Source: Mantamonas sphyraenae
Lineage: Eukaryota > CRuMs > Mantamonadidae
Length of the DNA stretch: 23,159 nt
Assembly: GCA_026936335.1 (NCBI GenBank)
Contig: JAPMXV010000066.1
Location: 1 to 23,159, forward strand
Direction of reading: 5' to 3'
Positions 10,575-19,185 of this stretch are shown piece by piece. Position 1 is the stretch's first letter; each line of letters begins with the position of its first letter. A model generated the notes under the pieces. That model was given only the letters and a program-made list of their open reading frames with translations. It was not told the origin of the DNA and searched no databases. The translations under genes were made by a program, and so were the position numbers.

Positions 10575-12698
10575 TCACATCATGCCGCCTGCACCCGGGT
10601 AGCCGCCCTGCTGTTGCTGCTGGGGAGTGAGCTTGATCATGTCGTCGATGCGGAGGATGGTGATGGCGGCCTCGACGGCAAACTCAAAGCTCTTGAGCTT
10701 GCTCATGGTCGGCTCGACGACACCGCGAGCGACGTTGTCGACGACATCGCCCTGGATGAGGTCCAAGCCGTAGCGGAGATACTTCTTGTCGTCGTCGTTG
10801 TCTTTCTGGGCGAGGTGGTGGAGACCGAGAAGGGTGGAGACTAGGTCCATGCTGTCCTGGGCGGCGTTGACAGCGAGGGTCTTGGGGATGACAAGGAGAG
10901 CCTGGGAGAACTCATAGACGGCGAGGGCTTCGCGGGTCTTGAGGATGGAGGCGTAGCTCTCGAGGTGGACGGAAAGGGCCGTCTCGACTGCGCCGCCGCC
11001 AGGGACGATACGCTTGGACTCAAGGGTGCGCTGGACAACGCACATGGCGTCGTGCAGACTGCGGTCCATCTCGTCGAGAACCATGCTGTTGGGACCGCGG
11101 AGGATGATGGAGGAGGCGCGAGTGTTTGCGCAGCCCTTGATGAGGATGAGCTCATCGTCGGAAACGCGCTCCTGGCAGACCTCTTCGGCGGCGCCGAGGT
11201 CCTCGGGGTCAAACTCTTCGTCGCCCTCCATGGTGGCAAGGGAGGTGACAAGGCGGCCGCCGGTGATCTTTGCGATGCGCTTGAGGTCGTCGCGCTTGCA
11301 GCGGCGGACGCCCATGACACCGTTGTCGACCATGTACTTGAGGACGAGGTCGTCGATGCCCTTGGTGGTGAGGATGACGTTTGCGCCTGCGTTGATGATC
11401 ATCATGACGCGGTCCTTGGCCATGTCGAGTTCCTTCTGCTTGATCTTCTCGAGCTGCTCGACGTCCTCGAGCTCGACCTTGATGCCCATGGCGAGGCGGC
11501 CCTTGTTGAGGTTGAAGTCGACGCAGGCGATCTTTGCGTCGGCGATGCGCATGGGCATGAGCTGGGAAGCGACGGTGCAGTTGAGTGCAAAGCCCGGAAC
11601 AACGAAGCTCTCCTTCATGGACTTGCCGTGGGATTTGAGGACGTTGACGCTCTTGACTGGGTAGATGGTGTCGCCCATGTAGTTGATGCGCTTGACGCGT
11701 GTGATTGCGTCGTAGCAGACGTTTGCCCAAAAGTCGCTGCTGGTGTTGCCGAGGACCTTTGAGCTGAGGGAAGTGGTGGCAGCCTGGAGGAGGACGTCCT
11801 TGTCGTCTTCGGTGATGTCCACCGAGAGGTTTTCGGCAATGAATTTCTTCACCTGCTTGAGAGCCATGCGGTAGCCCTTGATGACGCTGGTGGGGTGAAT
11901 CTGCTTCTTGACGAGCTCGTTGGCGCGCTTGAGGAGCTCTGCGGCGAGGATGACGACGGAAGTTGTACCGTCGCCCGACCTCGGTGTCCTGCAGACCGGC
12001 AAGCTCGACGAGGATGCGTGCAGCCGGGTGCTCGACGTCGAGCTGCTGGAGGATGGTGGCACCGTCGTTGGTGATGAGGACATCTCCGATGTCGTCGACA
12101 AGCATTTTGTCGAGGCCGACGGGGCCGAGGGAAGTCTTGACAATGTTTGCAATGGCTAGGCAGGCGGTGACTGGGAGGAGATCAGAGCGGGATCAGGAAT
12201 TCGCATTTGCAGGCGGGGAGTGTGCGAGGGAGCGGGTCAGTGGAGGGCGGAGGACGTGGATGTGGCGGTTGGGTGGGAGTGGGAACAGCGGGTGGGGGAG
12301 AGGGGTGGGAGGTTGGGAAGGTGTGGGGCGTGCGGGAGGCGGAGGAAGGAGGAAGGAGAGGGTGCTCAGAACGGGAGCAAACGGCCAGAAACGGCAGGGC
12401 GGACGGGAGTGCACAGGGCAGAGGGACAGGGCAGCATGTGCAGGAACAGGGGCGAGCGAGACAGGAAGGCGGAGGGATGGGTGGGGAGGGCGTGGGGTGG
12501 CGTGTGGAAGAGGATGGGGCTGTGGACGGAAAAGTGGCGCCAAAATGTGGAGGCGAAGCACGCATGGGATCGCGGGCGGGGCTACGGAGAGGAGGGAGGG
12601 AGGGAAGGAACATGGAGGAGGCACATACCGTTCTGCGTGCGCACGTCCTGGCCATGGGTGCGTTCTCCGTTGACACCGGCGATGGAGGTAGAGGACAT
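10575..12698 (-). CDS. CCT1: T-complex protein 1 subunit alpha (CCT1), two exons, one frame break
   Basis: Subunit of the cytosolic TRiC/CCT chaperonin, which folds actin, tubulin and WD-repeat proteins with ATP. Exon 1 (12698-12629) encodes [19 protein letters not shown] and a few more residues. The intron 12628-12171 has donor GTATGT and acceptor CCCAG. Exon 2 runs 12170-10575. The splice joins RTQN to [12 protein letters not shown], matching the spacing of the alpha subunit N-terminus. Family motifs seen are [38 protein letters not shown] and a Gly-rich C-terminus ending GGMM, then TGA. After removing one extra G at 11974-11976, where CCC on + should be CC, the protein is about 554 residues, the usual CCT1 length. 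Without that correction the frame breaks just before GDGTTSVV. Alpha, rather than another CCT subunit, is supported by [16 protein letters not shown]. Confidence 0.95.
12171..12628 (-). other. CCT1 intron 1 (458 nt), no recognisable content
   Basis: GT-AG intron, pyrimidine-rich on the coding (minus) strand and G/A-rich on plus. I searched by eye for box C/D and H/ACA elements, tRNA-like folds and nested ORFs with family motifs and found none. Open frames across it are low-complexity Pro/Ser or Gly/Arg shadows. Confidence 0.8.
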
Positions 12699-12762
12699 GG
12701 TGTGTGTCGAGTAGTGGGTTTTTTGGTGGTTGGGGCTCCGGCTTGGCCAAGGAAACGGAGTG
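12699..12762. promoter_or_regulatory. 64-bp bidirectional promoter between CCT1 and NOP58
   Basis: This is everything between the CCT1 ATG (minus, 12698) and the NOP58 ATG (plus, 12763). It contains a perfect palindrome TTGGCCAA at 12743-12750, which carries a TTGG and a CCAA half, and a T-run at 12719-12724. No TATA box is visible. Both leaders and the shared control elements must fit here unless transcription starts inside the opposing gene. Confidence 0.6.
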
Positions 12763-15036
12763 ATGCTTGTGCTTTTCGAGAACCCCGCGGGCTTTGCCGT
12801 GTTTAAAGGTGTGTGCCGCCGCAAGGAAAGGGGAGAGAGGGTGGTGGAGGAGCGGCTGGTGTTAAGGGGCTTTGCTGGGGTGCGCGGACTGACACCTGTG
12901 TGCGTGTGCTTTTGCGCTGCAGTGGACGACGATGTTGTGAGCGAAGTGAAGGATCTGCACAAGGAGTTTGCAGATGTGGAGTCTGCCAAGTCGATGTGAG
13001 TTTGGCAGGGAATGGGAAGGAATGGAAAGGGGGTTGTGGGCGGCTGAGCACATGCACGGGCCTGGGTAGGTGGGAACGGGGGCCTAACGATGGACTGCGT
13101 ACGCGTGCACACACCACAGGATCAAGCTGCACAAGTTTATGAAGTTTGAGGACACGACAGAGGCTCTGGCGGCGACGACGGCGCTTGTGGAGAGCGAGCT
13201 GAGCAAAGGCTTGAAAAAGTTTCTCAAGTCGGCCCTGAAAGGCGAGGACGGGTCGGTGCTGGCTGTGGCAGACGCCAAGCTGGGCAAGCAGATCAACGTG
13301 AGTTTGGCGGGTGGAGGGAGGGCGGAGGAGAGGCGTTGAGACGGGACCGGGGAGTGGGCAGTGGGCAGTGGGCGAGGGGACGGAGAGCGGGAGACGGTGA
13401 AAAGAGGGGATGGAGGGGAAGGAAGGCGTTGGAGGAAACGGGTGTGGGGAGGGGGCAGGAGGGGAGCGAGGCAGGGAGAGGAGGAGAGAGTTGATGGAGA
13501 CATGGGGAGGGCTGGGGCAAGGGTGCATGGTGAGAGAGGAAGCAGGGGCATGTGGGAGTGCCTTGGGGGCGGGAGTCGTGTGGGACGGAAATCGCATGCA
13601 GGGTCGGCGTGCAAAGACCCGCGGCTGCGTGGATGTGGAGAGGGGTGTTGTGGAGAGAGACGGGGCAAAGAGGGAAAGCTGACACGGCATGTGCGCACGG
13701 ATGATTGCAGAAGAAGCTGGGGATTGAGATTGCACACGGAGACGCGGTGAACGAGCTGATGCGTGGAATCCGTTCGCAGCTGGCTGGGCTGCTGGGAGCC
13801 AAGGGAGCGAGGGCCAGCTGTCTGCTATGTCGCTGGGTCTGTCGCACTCACTGTCGCGTTACAAGCTGAAGTTTTCGCCGGATAAGGTGGACACGATGAT
13901 TGTGCAGGCAAATCAACCTGCTCGACGACCTGGACAAGGAGCTGAACACGTACTGCATGCGTGTGCGCGAGTGGTACGGGTGGCACTTTCCGGAGGCAAG
14001 CAAGATTGTGACGGATAACATCCAGTACGCCAAGATGATCCTGAAGATGGGCAACCGCAGCAACTGCCAGGAGACGGACCTGTCGGACGTGCTTCCGGAG
14101 GACATTGAAACGGAGCTGAAGGCGGCGTCGATCATCTCGATGGGATCGGAGGCGGCGGAAGAGGACATCAGCAACATCCAGGAGCTGAGCGAGCAGATTG
14201 TGAGCATCTCCGAGTACCGCAACCAGCTGTCGGAGTATCTGAAGAACCGCATGAACGCAATTGCGCCGAACCTGACGGTGCTTGTGGGAGAGCTTGTGGG
14301 TGCGCGTCTGATTGCGCACGCGGGATCGCTGATCAACCTGGCAAAGCAGCCTGCGAGTACGGTGCAGATTCTGGGCGCGGAGAAGGCGCTGTTTAGGGCG
14401 TTGAAGACGAAGCACGAGACGCCGAAGTACGGACTGATCTACCATGCGTCGCTGGTGGGCCAGGCGGCGCCAAAGAACAAGGGCAAGATGTCGCGTGTGC
14501 TCGCGGCCAAGGCGGCGCTGTCTGTGCGTGTGGACGCGCTGGGAGACAAAGACGAGCCGACGATTGGGTTGGAGGACCGGGAAAAGGTGGAGCAGAGGCT
14601 GGAGGCGCTGGAAGGACGAAGCCTCAAGTCGATCAACGCCAACGCCATCAAGGTGAAGGGGGCGTTTGACTACGGCACAGGCATGGCCAAGGGGGCCTAC
14701 GACGCTGCTGGAGACAGCACGTTGGAGGGCAAAGCGAAGGGGGGCAAGAAGAGGAAGCGCGAGGAAAGCGAGGACGAGGCAGAAAGCGACGAGGAGGACG
14801 CCGATGAGGATGAGGAGGAGGAGGAGGAGGTGAAGACGCCCAAGAAGAAGAAGGCAAAGAAGGAGAAGAGCTCGAAGAAGAAGAGCGACAAGAAGAAGAA
14901 GAAGAAGAAGGGCAGCGAGGATGATGATGAGGAGGAAGGAGGCAGCAGCAGCAGCAGCAGCGGGAAGAAGGAGAAGAGCTCAAAGAAGAAGAGCGACAAG
15001 AAGAAGAAGAAGAAGAAGAAGAGCAGTGATGAGTGA
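12763..15036 (+). CDS. NOP58: NOP58, core box C/D snoRNP protein, four exons, two frame breaks
   Basis: Nucleolar scaffold of box C/D snoRNPs, which guide 2'-O-methylation of rRNA with fibrillarin, NOP56 and the 15.5K protein. Exons: 12763-12808, 12923-12995, 13120-13297 and 13711-15036. All join with GT-AG sites and consistent phase. The start [15 protein letters not shown] is the conserved NOP58 N-terminus. Further family blocks are [69 protein letters not shown] and the Nop-domain signature [11 protein letters not shown]...[14 protein letters not shown] near residue 295-330. Frame is lost at 13811-13813 (one G too few) and regained at 13910-13912 (one A too many). With both corrected the protein is about 540 residues. 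The tail from about 14750 is a Lys/Glu/Ser-rich KKE/D type, usual for NOP58. Stop TGA. Confidence 0.95.
13298..13710 (+). other. NOP58 intron 3 (413 nt), no snoRNA recognised
   Basis: This is the largest intron of the gene and very G-rich on plus, with several GGG tracts and a threefold AGTGGGC repeat at 13353-13373. Introns of snoRNP protein genes often host snoRNAs, so it was checked. There is no good RUGAUGA/CUGA box pair with a closing stem. Confidence 0.7.
14855..15030 (+). repeat. Near-identical lysine-rich direct repeats coding the NOP58 tail
   Basis: Two blocks of about 54 bases (about 14858-14911 and 14969-15022) differ by little more than one base and one AAG unit. Both encode [18 protein letters not shown]. 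They are separated by an acidic/serine linker ([11 protein letters not shown] and a serine run). This is an in-frame tandem duplication in the disordered nucleolar tail. Confidence 0.8.
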
Positions 15037-15045
15037 TGAGTGAAA

Positions 15046-15057
15046 GGGGGGGGGGGG
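15046..15057 (+). repeat. G12 homopolymer in a convergent 3' spacer
   Basis: Twelve G in a row fall inside the 50-bp gap between the NOP58 stop (15036) and the stop of the convergent coiled-coil gene (15087). The exact length is likely to be unreliable in the assembly. Confidence 0.85.
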
Positions 15058-15086
15058 AGAGAGCAAATGGAGATGGTGGTTTTTGT

Positions 15087-16863
15087 TCAGAAGCGGGGTC
15101 CGCCACGGCTGAAGGAGGACTGGGGAGAGCGGAGCATGGGTGACAGCGGGGAATTCCGGGAGGGACTAGCCCAGGAGGAAGAACCTGCAGATGAGCGGCG
15201 GCCACTCGAGCGAGAGCGGGGACCGGAGCTTGTGCGAGGGGTGATGGCAGCCTTTTTGTAGGAGTTCTTTTCGCCGGCGAGGGCGTTGCGGCGGTGGACA
15301 AACTTGTCGTGTAGAGAACGTTCCTGGACGCTCCACTTTTGCTGCCACTGCTTTTCGGCCTTTTCGTATTGCAGGGTAAAGTTTGTCTTTGTGTCTTCGT
15401 GCTTGGCCTTGAGACGGTCGAGCTCGCGCTGGTGCTTCTTGTCGAGCAACTTGCGGGAGCGGGCAAACTCGTCGCTGATGATGCGTGTCTCCCATTCGCG
15501 GCGCTCCTTCTTGACGGTTGTTTCGAGGTGGGCCTTTTCGTTTTTGGCCTCGCTGAAGCGGTTGGCCTTCATGAGGGCGCGCACGCGCTTTTCGAGGTCG
15601 ATTGCGTTTGCACTGGGGCGGAAGCGTGCGGAGCGGAGCTGCTGGGCAAGCTTCTTTTCGAGCTCGTCCACTTCGTACTGTTGCCGTTGCTTGGTTTCCT
15701 CAAGGGAGAGGACGAGGCGGTCGAGGAGTTCTCGCTCGCGCGTCTCCCAATCGGAGCGGAAATTGATAAAGTCTTCTTCCTCGAGGACCTTGAGCTCGCG
15801 CTGGCAGGCCTGGTACTCCTTGGCGAGGAGCTCCTTCTTTGCTTCGTAGGTCCTGTTGCGGATGTCCTTGATCTCTGCTGTGAGGGCCTCTGCGTTGTCA
15901 AAGTCGAGCTCGTCTTGGGCTACGAGCAGCTGGTCCTGGAGAGCGGAGACGACGGTGTAGTAGGCCTGGAAAGGGTACAGGAGGGTGGAAGCGAGAGTGT
16001 GAGTGGGGTGGAGACGGGCGGAGGCGACGGGAATGGGAGAGAGGCAGGCGTGAGGGAGCGGGTTTGCGGAGGAGGGGTTGGTGGTTTACCTCGTCATCGG
16101 TGGCCAGGCGCTGAATCTCTTTGCGAGACCAGCGCTTGTGGGCGTTGGTTGTGGAGAGGCCGAGGCTGTCATCGTCGTCTGCGTCGTCGCTTGCGTCGTC
16201 GTCGTCGTCGTCGTGTGTGAAAAAGTCTGACTCGGAATCGCGCATGAAGCGGCTAAGGTGACGCTGGGCACGGACCTGCTTTGTGAGAGAGGGAGCAGAC
16301 TCACGCTCCTCGAGGGTGACACGTTTGGACGGAGAGGATGAGGATGATGATGCAGATGTGTTTGCGGTGGTGCGTGCGTTGGTGGAGGCTGAGGTGCGTG
16401 AGGAGCTGTTGTTGCCGTTGGAGAGACGCGCGCCGGATGACACGGCGGGGCCGTCGGCGTGGCTGGGAGTAGTGGAGGGAAGGACGGATGGGGAAGAGGA
16501 GGCAGATGCACGAGAAGAGGTTGTGAGCTGCGAATGGCGGCTCATCTCGATGAGCTGAGAGACACTGGGCTCGGGAGAGGACGGGGAGGCCTCGCGCTCG
16601 GCGGGGGGCGAGGAGGAAGTGCGCATGGAGGAGCGGCCAAGGATCTCGTCAACTTTGGAGAGAGAGCGAAGGGCAGAGGTGGTGGAGGAGGTGGTGGTTG
16701 ATTTTGAGGTGCTGGCAGTGGAGGAGGAGGAGGAGGAGGAAGAGGCGGAGGATGACGCGGACGTGTCTGCGCCAAAGTCCAGGGAGGACGGCGAGGAGCC
16801 GTAGAGGAAGCTGTGCGGCTGTGAGTACGAGGACGTGCTCCGGTGTGTGCCGCCGCCAGACAT
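15087..16863 (-). CDS. Serine-rich coiled-coil protein of unknown function, two exons
   Basis: Exon 1 (16863-16090, 258 codons) and exon 2 (15965-15087, 293 codons) are joined across a 124-nt GT-AG intron (donor GTAAAC, acceptor TTTCCAG) in phase 0, giving 550 residues. The first half is low-complexity and serine-rich with several polyserine runs, the phrase KVDEILGR, and an acidic aspartate patch (about 16180-16215). Then comes KRWSRKEIQRLATDDE. The second half is a charged alpha-helical coiled coil containing DELDFDNAEALTAEI and NRFSEAKNEKAHLE, which resemble UVR-like helical hairpins. The tail is Arg/Ser-rich. I do not recognise a named family; a cytoskeletal or scaffold role is a guess from composition. 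The start is the first ATG after the divergent promoter shared with CHO2. Confidence 0.8.
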
Positions 16864-16947
16864 GCGTAGTGTGAGTTTTGGGTGGGCCTGCGCAGCGAGA
16901 GGCGAGGCAAGCCAACTCGCAACCGCAAGGTGACTTTTTCCGAGAGC
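16864..16947. promoter_or_regulatory. 84-bp bidirectional promoter between the coiled-coil gene and CHO2
   Basis: This is the whole interval between two divergent ATGs (minus 16863, plus 16948). A palindrome CTGCGCAG lies at 16888-16895, resembling a TGCGCA-type (NRF1-like) core, and GCCAAC lies near 16911. No TATA box is visible. Confidence 0.5.
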
Positions 16948-19115
16948 ATGTCGGGAAAGAAGGACGAGAAGCAAGGGCAAGGGCAGGGAAAGGGCGTCCA
17001 AGACCTGGGCCTGCTGCCGGACGGCTCGACATTTGTGGTGCCGGTTGTGGAGGACGTGACGGCGACGCTGAAGCATCCGTCGAGGTGGTCGCTGCCTGTG
17101 GTTGTGACGCTGGCGTTGTCTGCAATGCATGTGGCGACTCTGTTTATGGACCTGCCGCGGTGGGTGTACATCGGGCTGTTTTTGATCTGGCGCATCGGGT
17201 ACAACGTGGGGCTGGGCTTCCTGCTGAGCTGGCAGTCGAAAGAGCAGAAGCTGACGCGATACATGGCGTCGTTTGCGGAGAAGGGCAAGCGGGGCTGGGT
17301 GGAGCGGCTGCTTGTGTGGATTGTGGAGGACCACATGCGGCGTGTGAACGACGGCGCAGCGTATTCGTTTGATGTAAGGAATGCCGGGAAAGCGGAAGTC
17401 GGGGGAATGGGCGCTTGGAATTGCGGCTGACACGTCACGGGCGCCGAATTTAGGCCAATCCGGCACAACTGAATGCATGGCTGCTGTTCCGCCACCTGGC
17501 GGACATCTGCTTGGTGAACGACTTTACCGCATTTGTGGTGTTGTCCCTGGCATCCATCCAGGTGCCCGAGCCATTCACGTTCCTTGATGCATGCGGCTAC
17601 GTGGGCGGAGTACTGCTGTGCTACGGCGGCTGGTGGGCCAAGGTGGATGCAGCACGCAGGATCGGGTCGTTTGCGTGGTGTAGGTTTGCGCAGAGAGAGT
17701 GTGGCGCTGGCGGAGCGGGAGTCGGGGAAGGGGTTGGGGGGCCATTTGCGGCTGGGAGAGTGGGGCGCTGACGCGGTTGGGGCACAGACTGGGGCGATTT
17801 TTTCTTTCTCAAGGCAGGAACGTTTGAATTGTGCAACGAGGGCGTGTTTGGTGAGTGTGGGGTGGGGTGGGGCCACGAGGGAGCGGGAGGAGTGAGGCGA
17901 GGGAGGATTATTTGCTGACACTCTGCTGGCAGCTCTGGCACCCCATGCGATGTACGGGCTGGGTAAGTTGTGGAAGGAAGGTGTGTGTTGAAGTGGGGTG
18001 AGGCTAACACATGCGTGTGGGGCATCACAGGGTACATCTGGTGCTACGGGGCGTGCCTAATTGCTCGCTCGACGGGCCTGGCGTTTGTGGCACTGGGGAT
18101 GCATCTGATGCAGGGACTGTTTCTGGTGTTTACCGAGCAGCCGCATATCCAGAGGACGTACGGCACGGACGAGGATGAGGCGGACGCAAAGGAAGCGGCT
18201 GCGGAAATGGACGAGTACTTCAAGCAGGACGTGCTGGTTCGTCATCAGCTTCCGTACCGGTCGACACATATTCTGATGGGCATCCTGGTGATCTACCAGG
18301 TGATGTTGTTTGCGACCAACTCGACGTCGCGCCTGTTCTGGCTGTTGCACGCAGTGGTGTGGCAAATTGTGCACAGCGTGGGGCTGGGATGGGTGCTGCA
18401 TGCACAGAGCACGTCGCAGATCATCTCGAAACGCTTTGAGGCGGCAGGACTGGGCCTGGCGGAGGCGTATCAGGCATGGCAGGCGGTGTACAGTGTGGTG
18501 TCGCTGAGCTGCGCGTCGAGCGCAGTGGCAGTGGCAATCAGCCACTACGAGTTTCCAGAAGCGCTGGACAGCGGGTGGCTGCTGCGACAAATCATAGGAC
18601 TGATTCTGGTTGGCGTGCACTTTCTGGTGAACATGGAGGTGATCGACGTGCTCGGAGAGAGGGGCGTGTTTTACGCGGACATCTGGCTGTCGCACATCCC
18701 GCACCCTCTGGTGTACAAGGGCATCTACCACTGGTTGGATCACCCGGCGGCGTCCCTCGGGTACGCGGGGTACTACGGGCTGGCTGTGGCGTCTGGGAGT
18801 GCACACGCACTGGCGCTGGCGGTAGGGTCGCAGCTGCTGCATTGCTGGCTGATCATTTTGGTGGAGACGCCGCATTTGCAGCGCACACGGCAAGAGGAGC
18901 TGCGTGTGCGGGGCAGCACGGCTGCAGAGGTGAGGAAGCTGGCACAGAAGAGCCCCGTGTTGGCGCAGGTGATTGACAAAACGGACAAGGCGATTGACAA
19001 GGCGATTGACAAGGTGCGTGCTACGGTGTTGGATGGGTTTGAGTTGCAGGAGGATGGGAAGAAGGGGAAGGGGAAGGGGAAGGGGAAGGAGAAGGAGAAA
19101 GGAAAGAAGGATTGA
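16948..19115 (+). CDS. CHO2: Phosphatidylethanolamine N-methyltransferase, CHO2/PEM1-like, five exons
   Basis: Integral ER membrane enzyme that transfers methyl groups from S-adenosylmethionine to phosphatidylethanolamine, the first step towards phosphatidylcholine. Exons: 16948-17373, 17454-17679, 17788-17850, 17933-17962 (30 nt) and 18031-19115. All junctions are GT-AG, give one frame and yield 609 residues. Yeast-like blocks recur in order: LIWRIGYNVGLGFLLSWQS, AWLLFRHLADICLVNDF, AWYWGDFFFL across the exon 2/3 junction, PHAMYGLGY, EQPHIQRTYG (first domain); then HPAASLGYAGYYGL and VETPHLQRT (second domain). Many hydrophobic segments fit a multi-pass protein. It is shorter than yeast Cho2 (about 870) because the C-terminal extension is replaced by a Lys/Gly-rich tail. 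The start is the first ATG in frame. Stop TGA. Confidence 0.92.
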
Positions 19116-19150
19116 AGGTGAGGTGAGGTGAGGTGAGGTGAGGTGAGGTG
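19116..19150. repeat. (AGGTG)7 minisatellite in a convergent spacer
   Basis: Seven perfect AGGTG units start at the base after the CHO2 stop and fill half of the 70-bp gap to the stop of the convergent subtelomeric gene at 19186. On the minus strand this reads CACCT repeats. Confidence 0.95.
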
Positions 19151-19185
19151 GGTGAGTGGGGAGGATGTGTGAATGAAAGGATGGT

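Noticed and set aside
12193-12806. Several 160-200-codon frames between CCT1 exon 2 and NOP58 exon 1
   Set aside because: They fall in the CCT1 intron and promoter and translate to Pro/Ser or Gly/Arg low complexity caused by base skew.
13298-13710. Intronic box C/D snoRNA in NOP58 intron 3
   Set aside because: Only a TTGATGG-like and a late CTGA string were found. There is no proper C box, no paired C'/D' and no closing stem.
15339-16220. Plus-strand open frame of 293 codons
   Set aside because: It lies antisense to the coiled-coil gene, crosses that gene's intron and contains only Leu/Val/Glu-rich shadow sequence.
19116-19150. (AGGTG)7 as an interstitial telomere tract
   Set aside because: The unit is five bases and not TTAGGG-like; it is a simple minisatellite.
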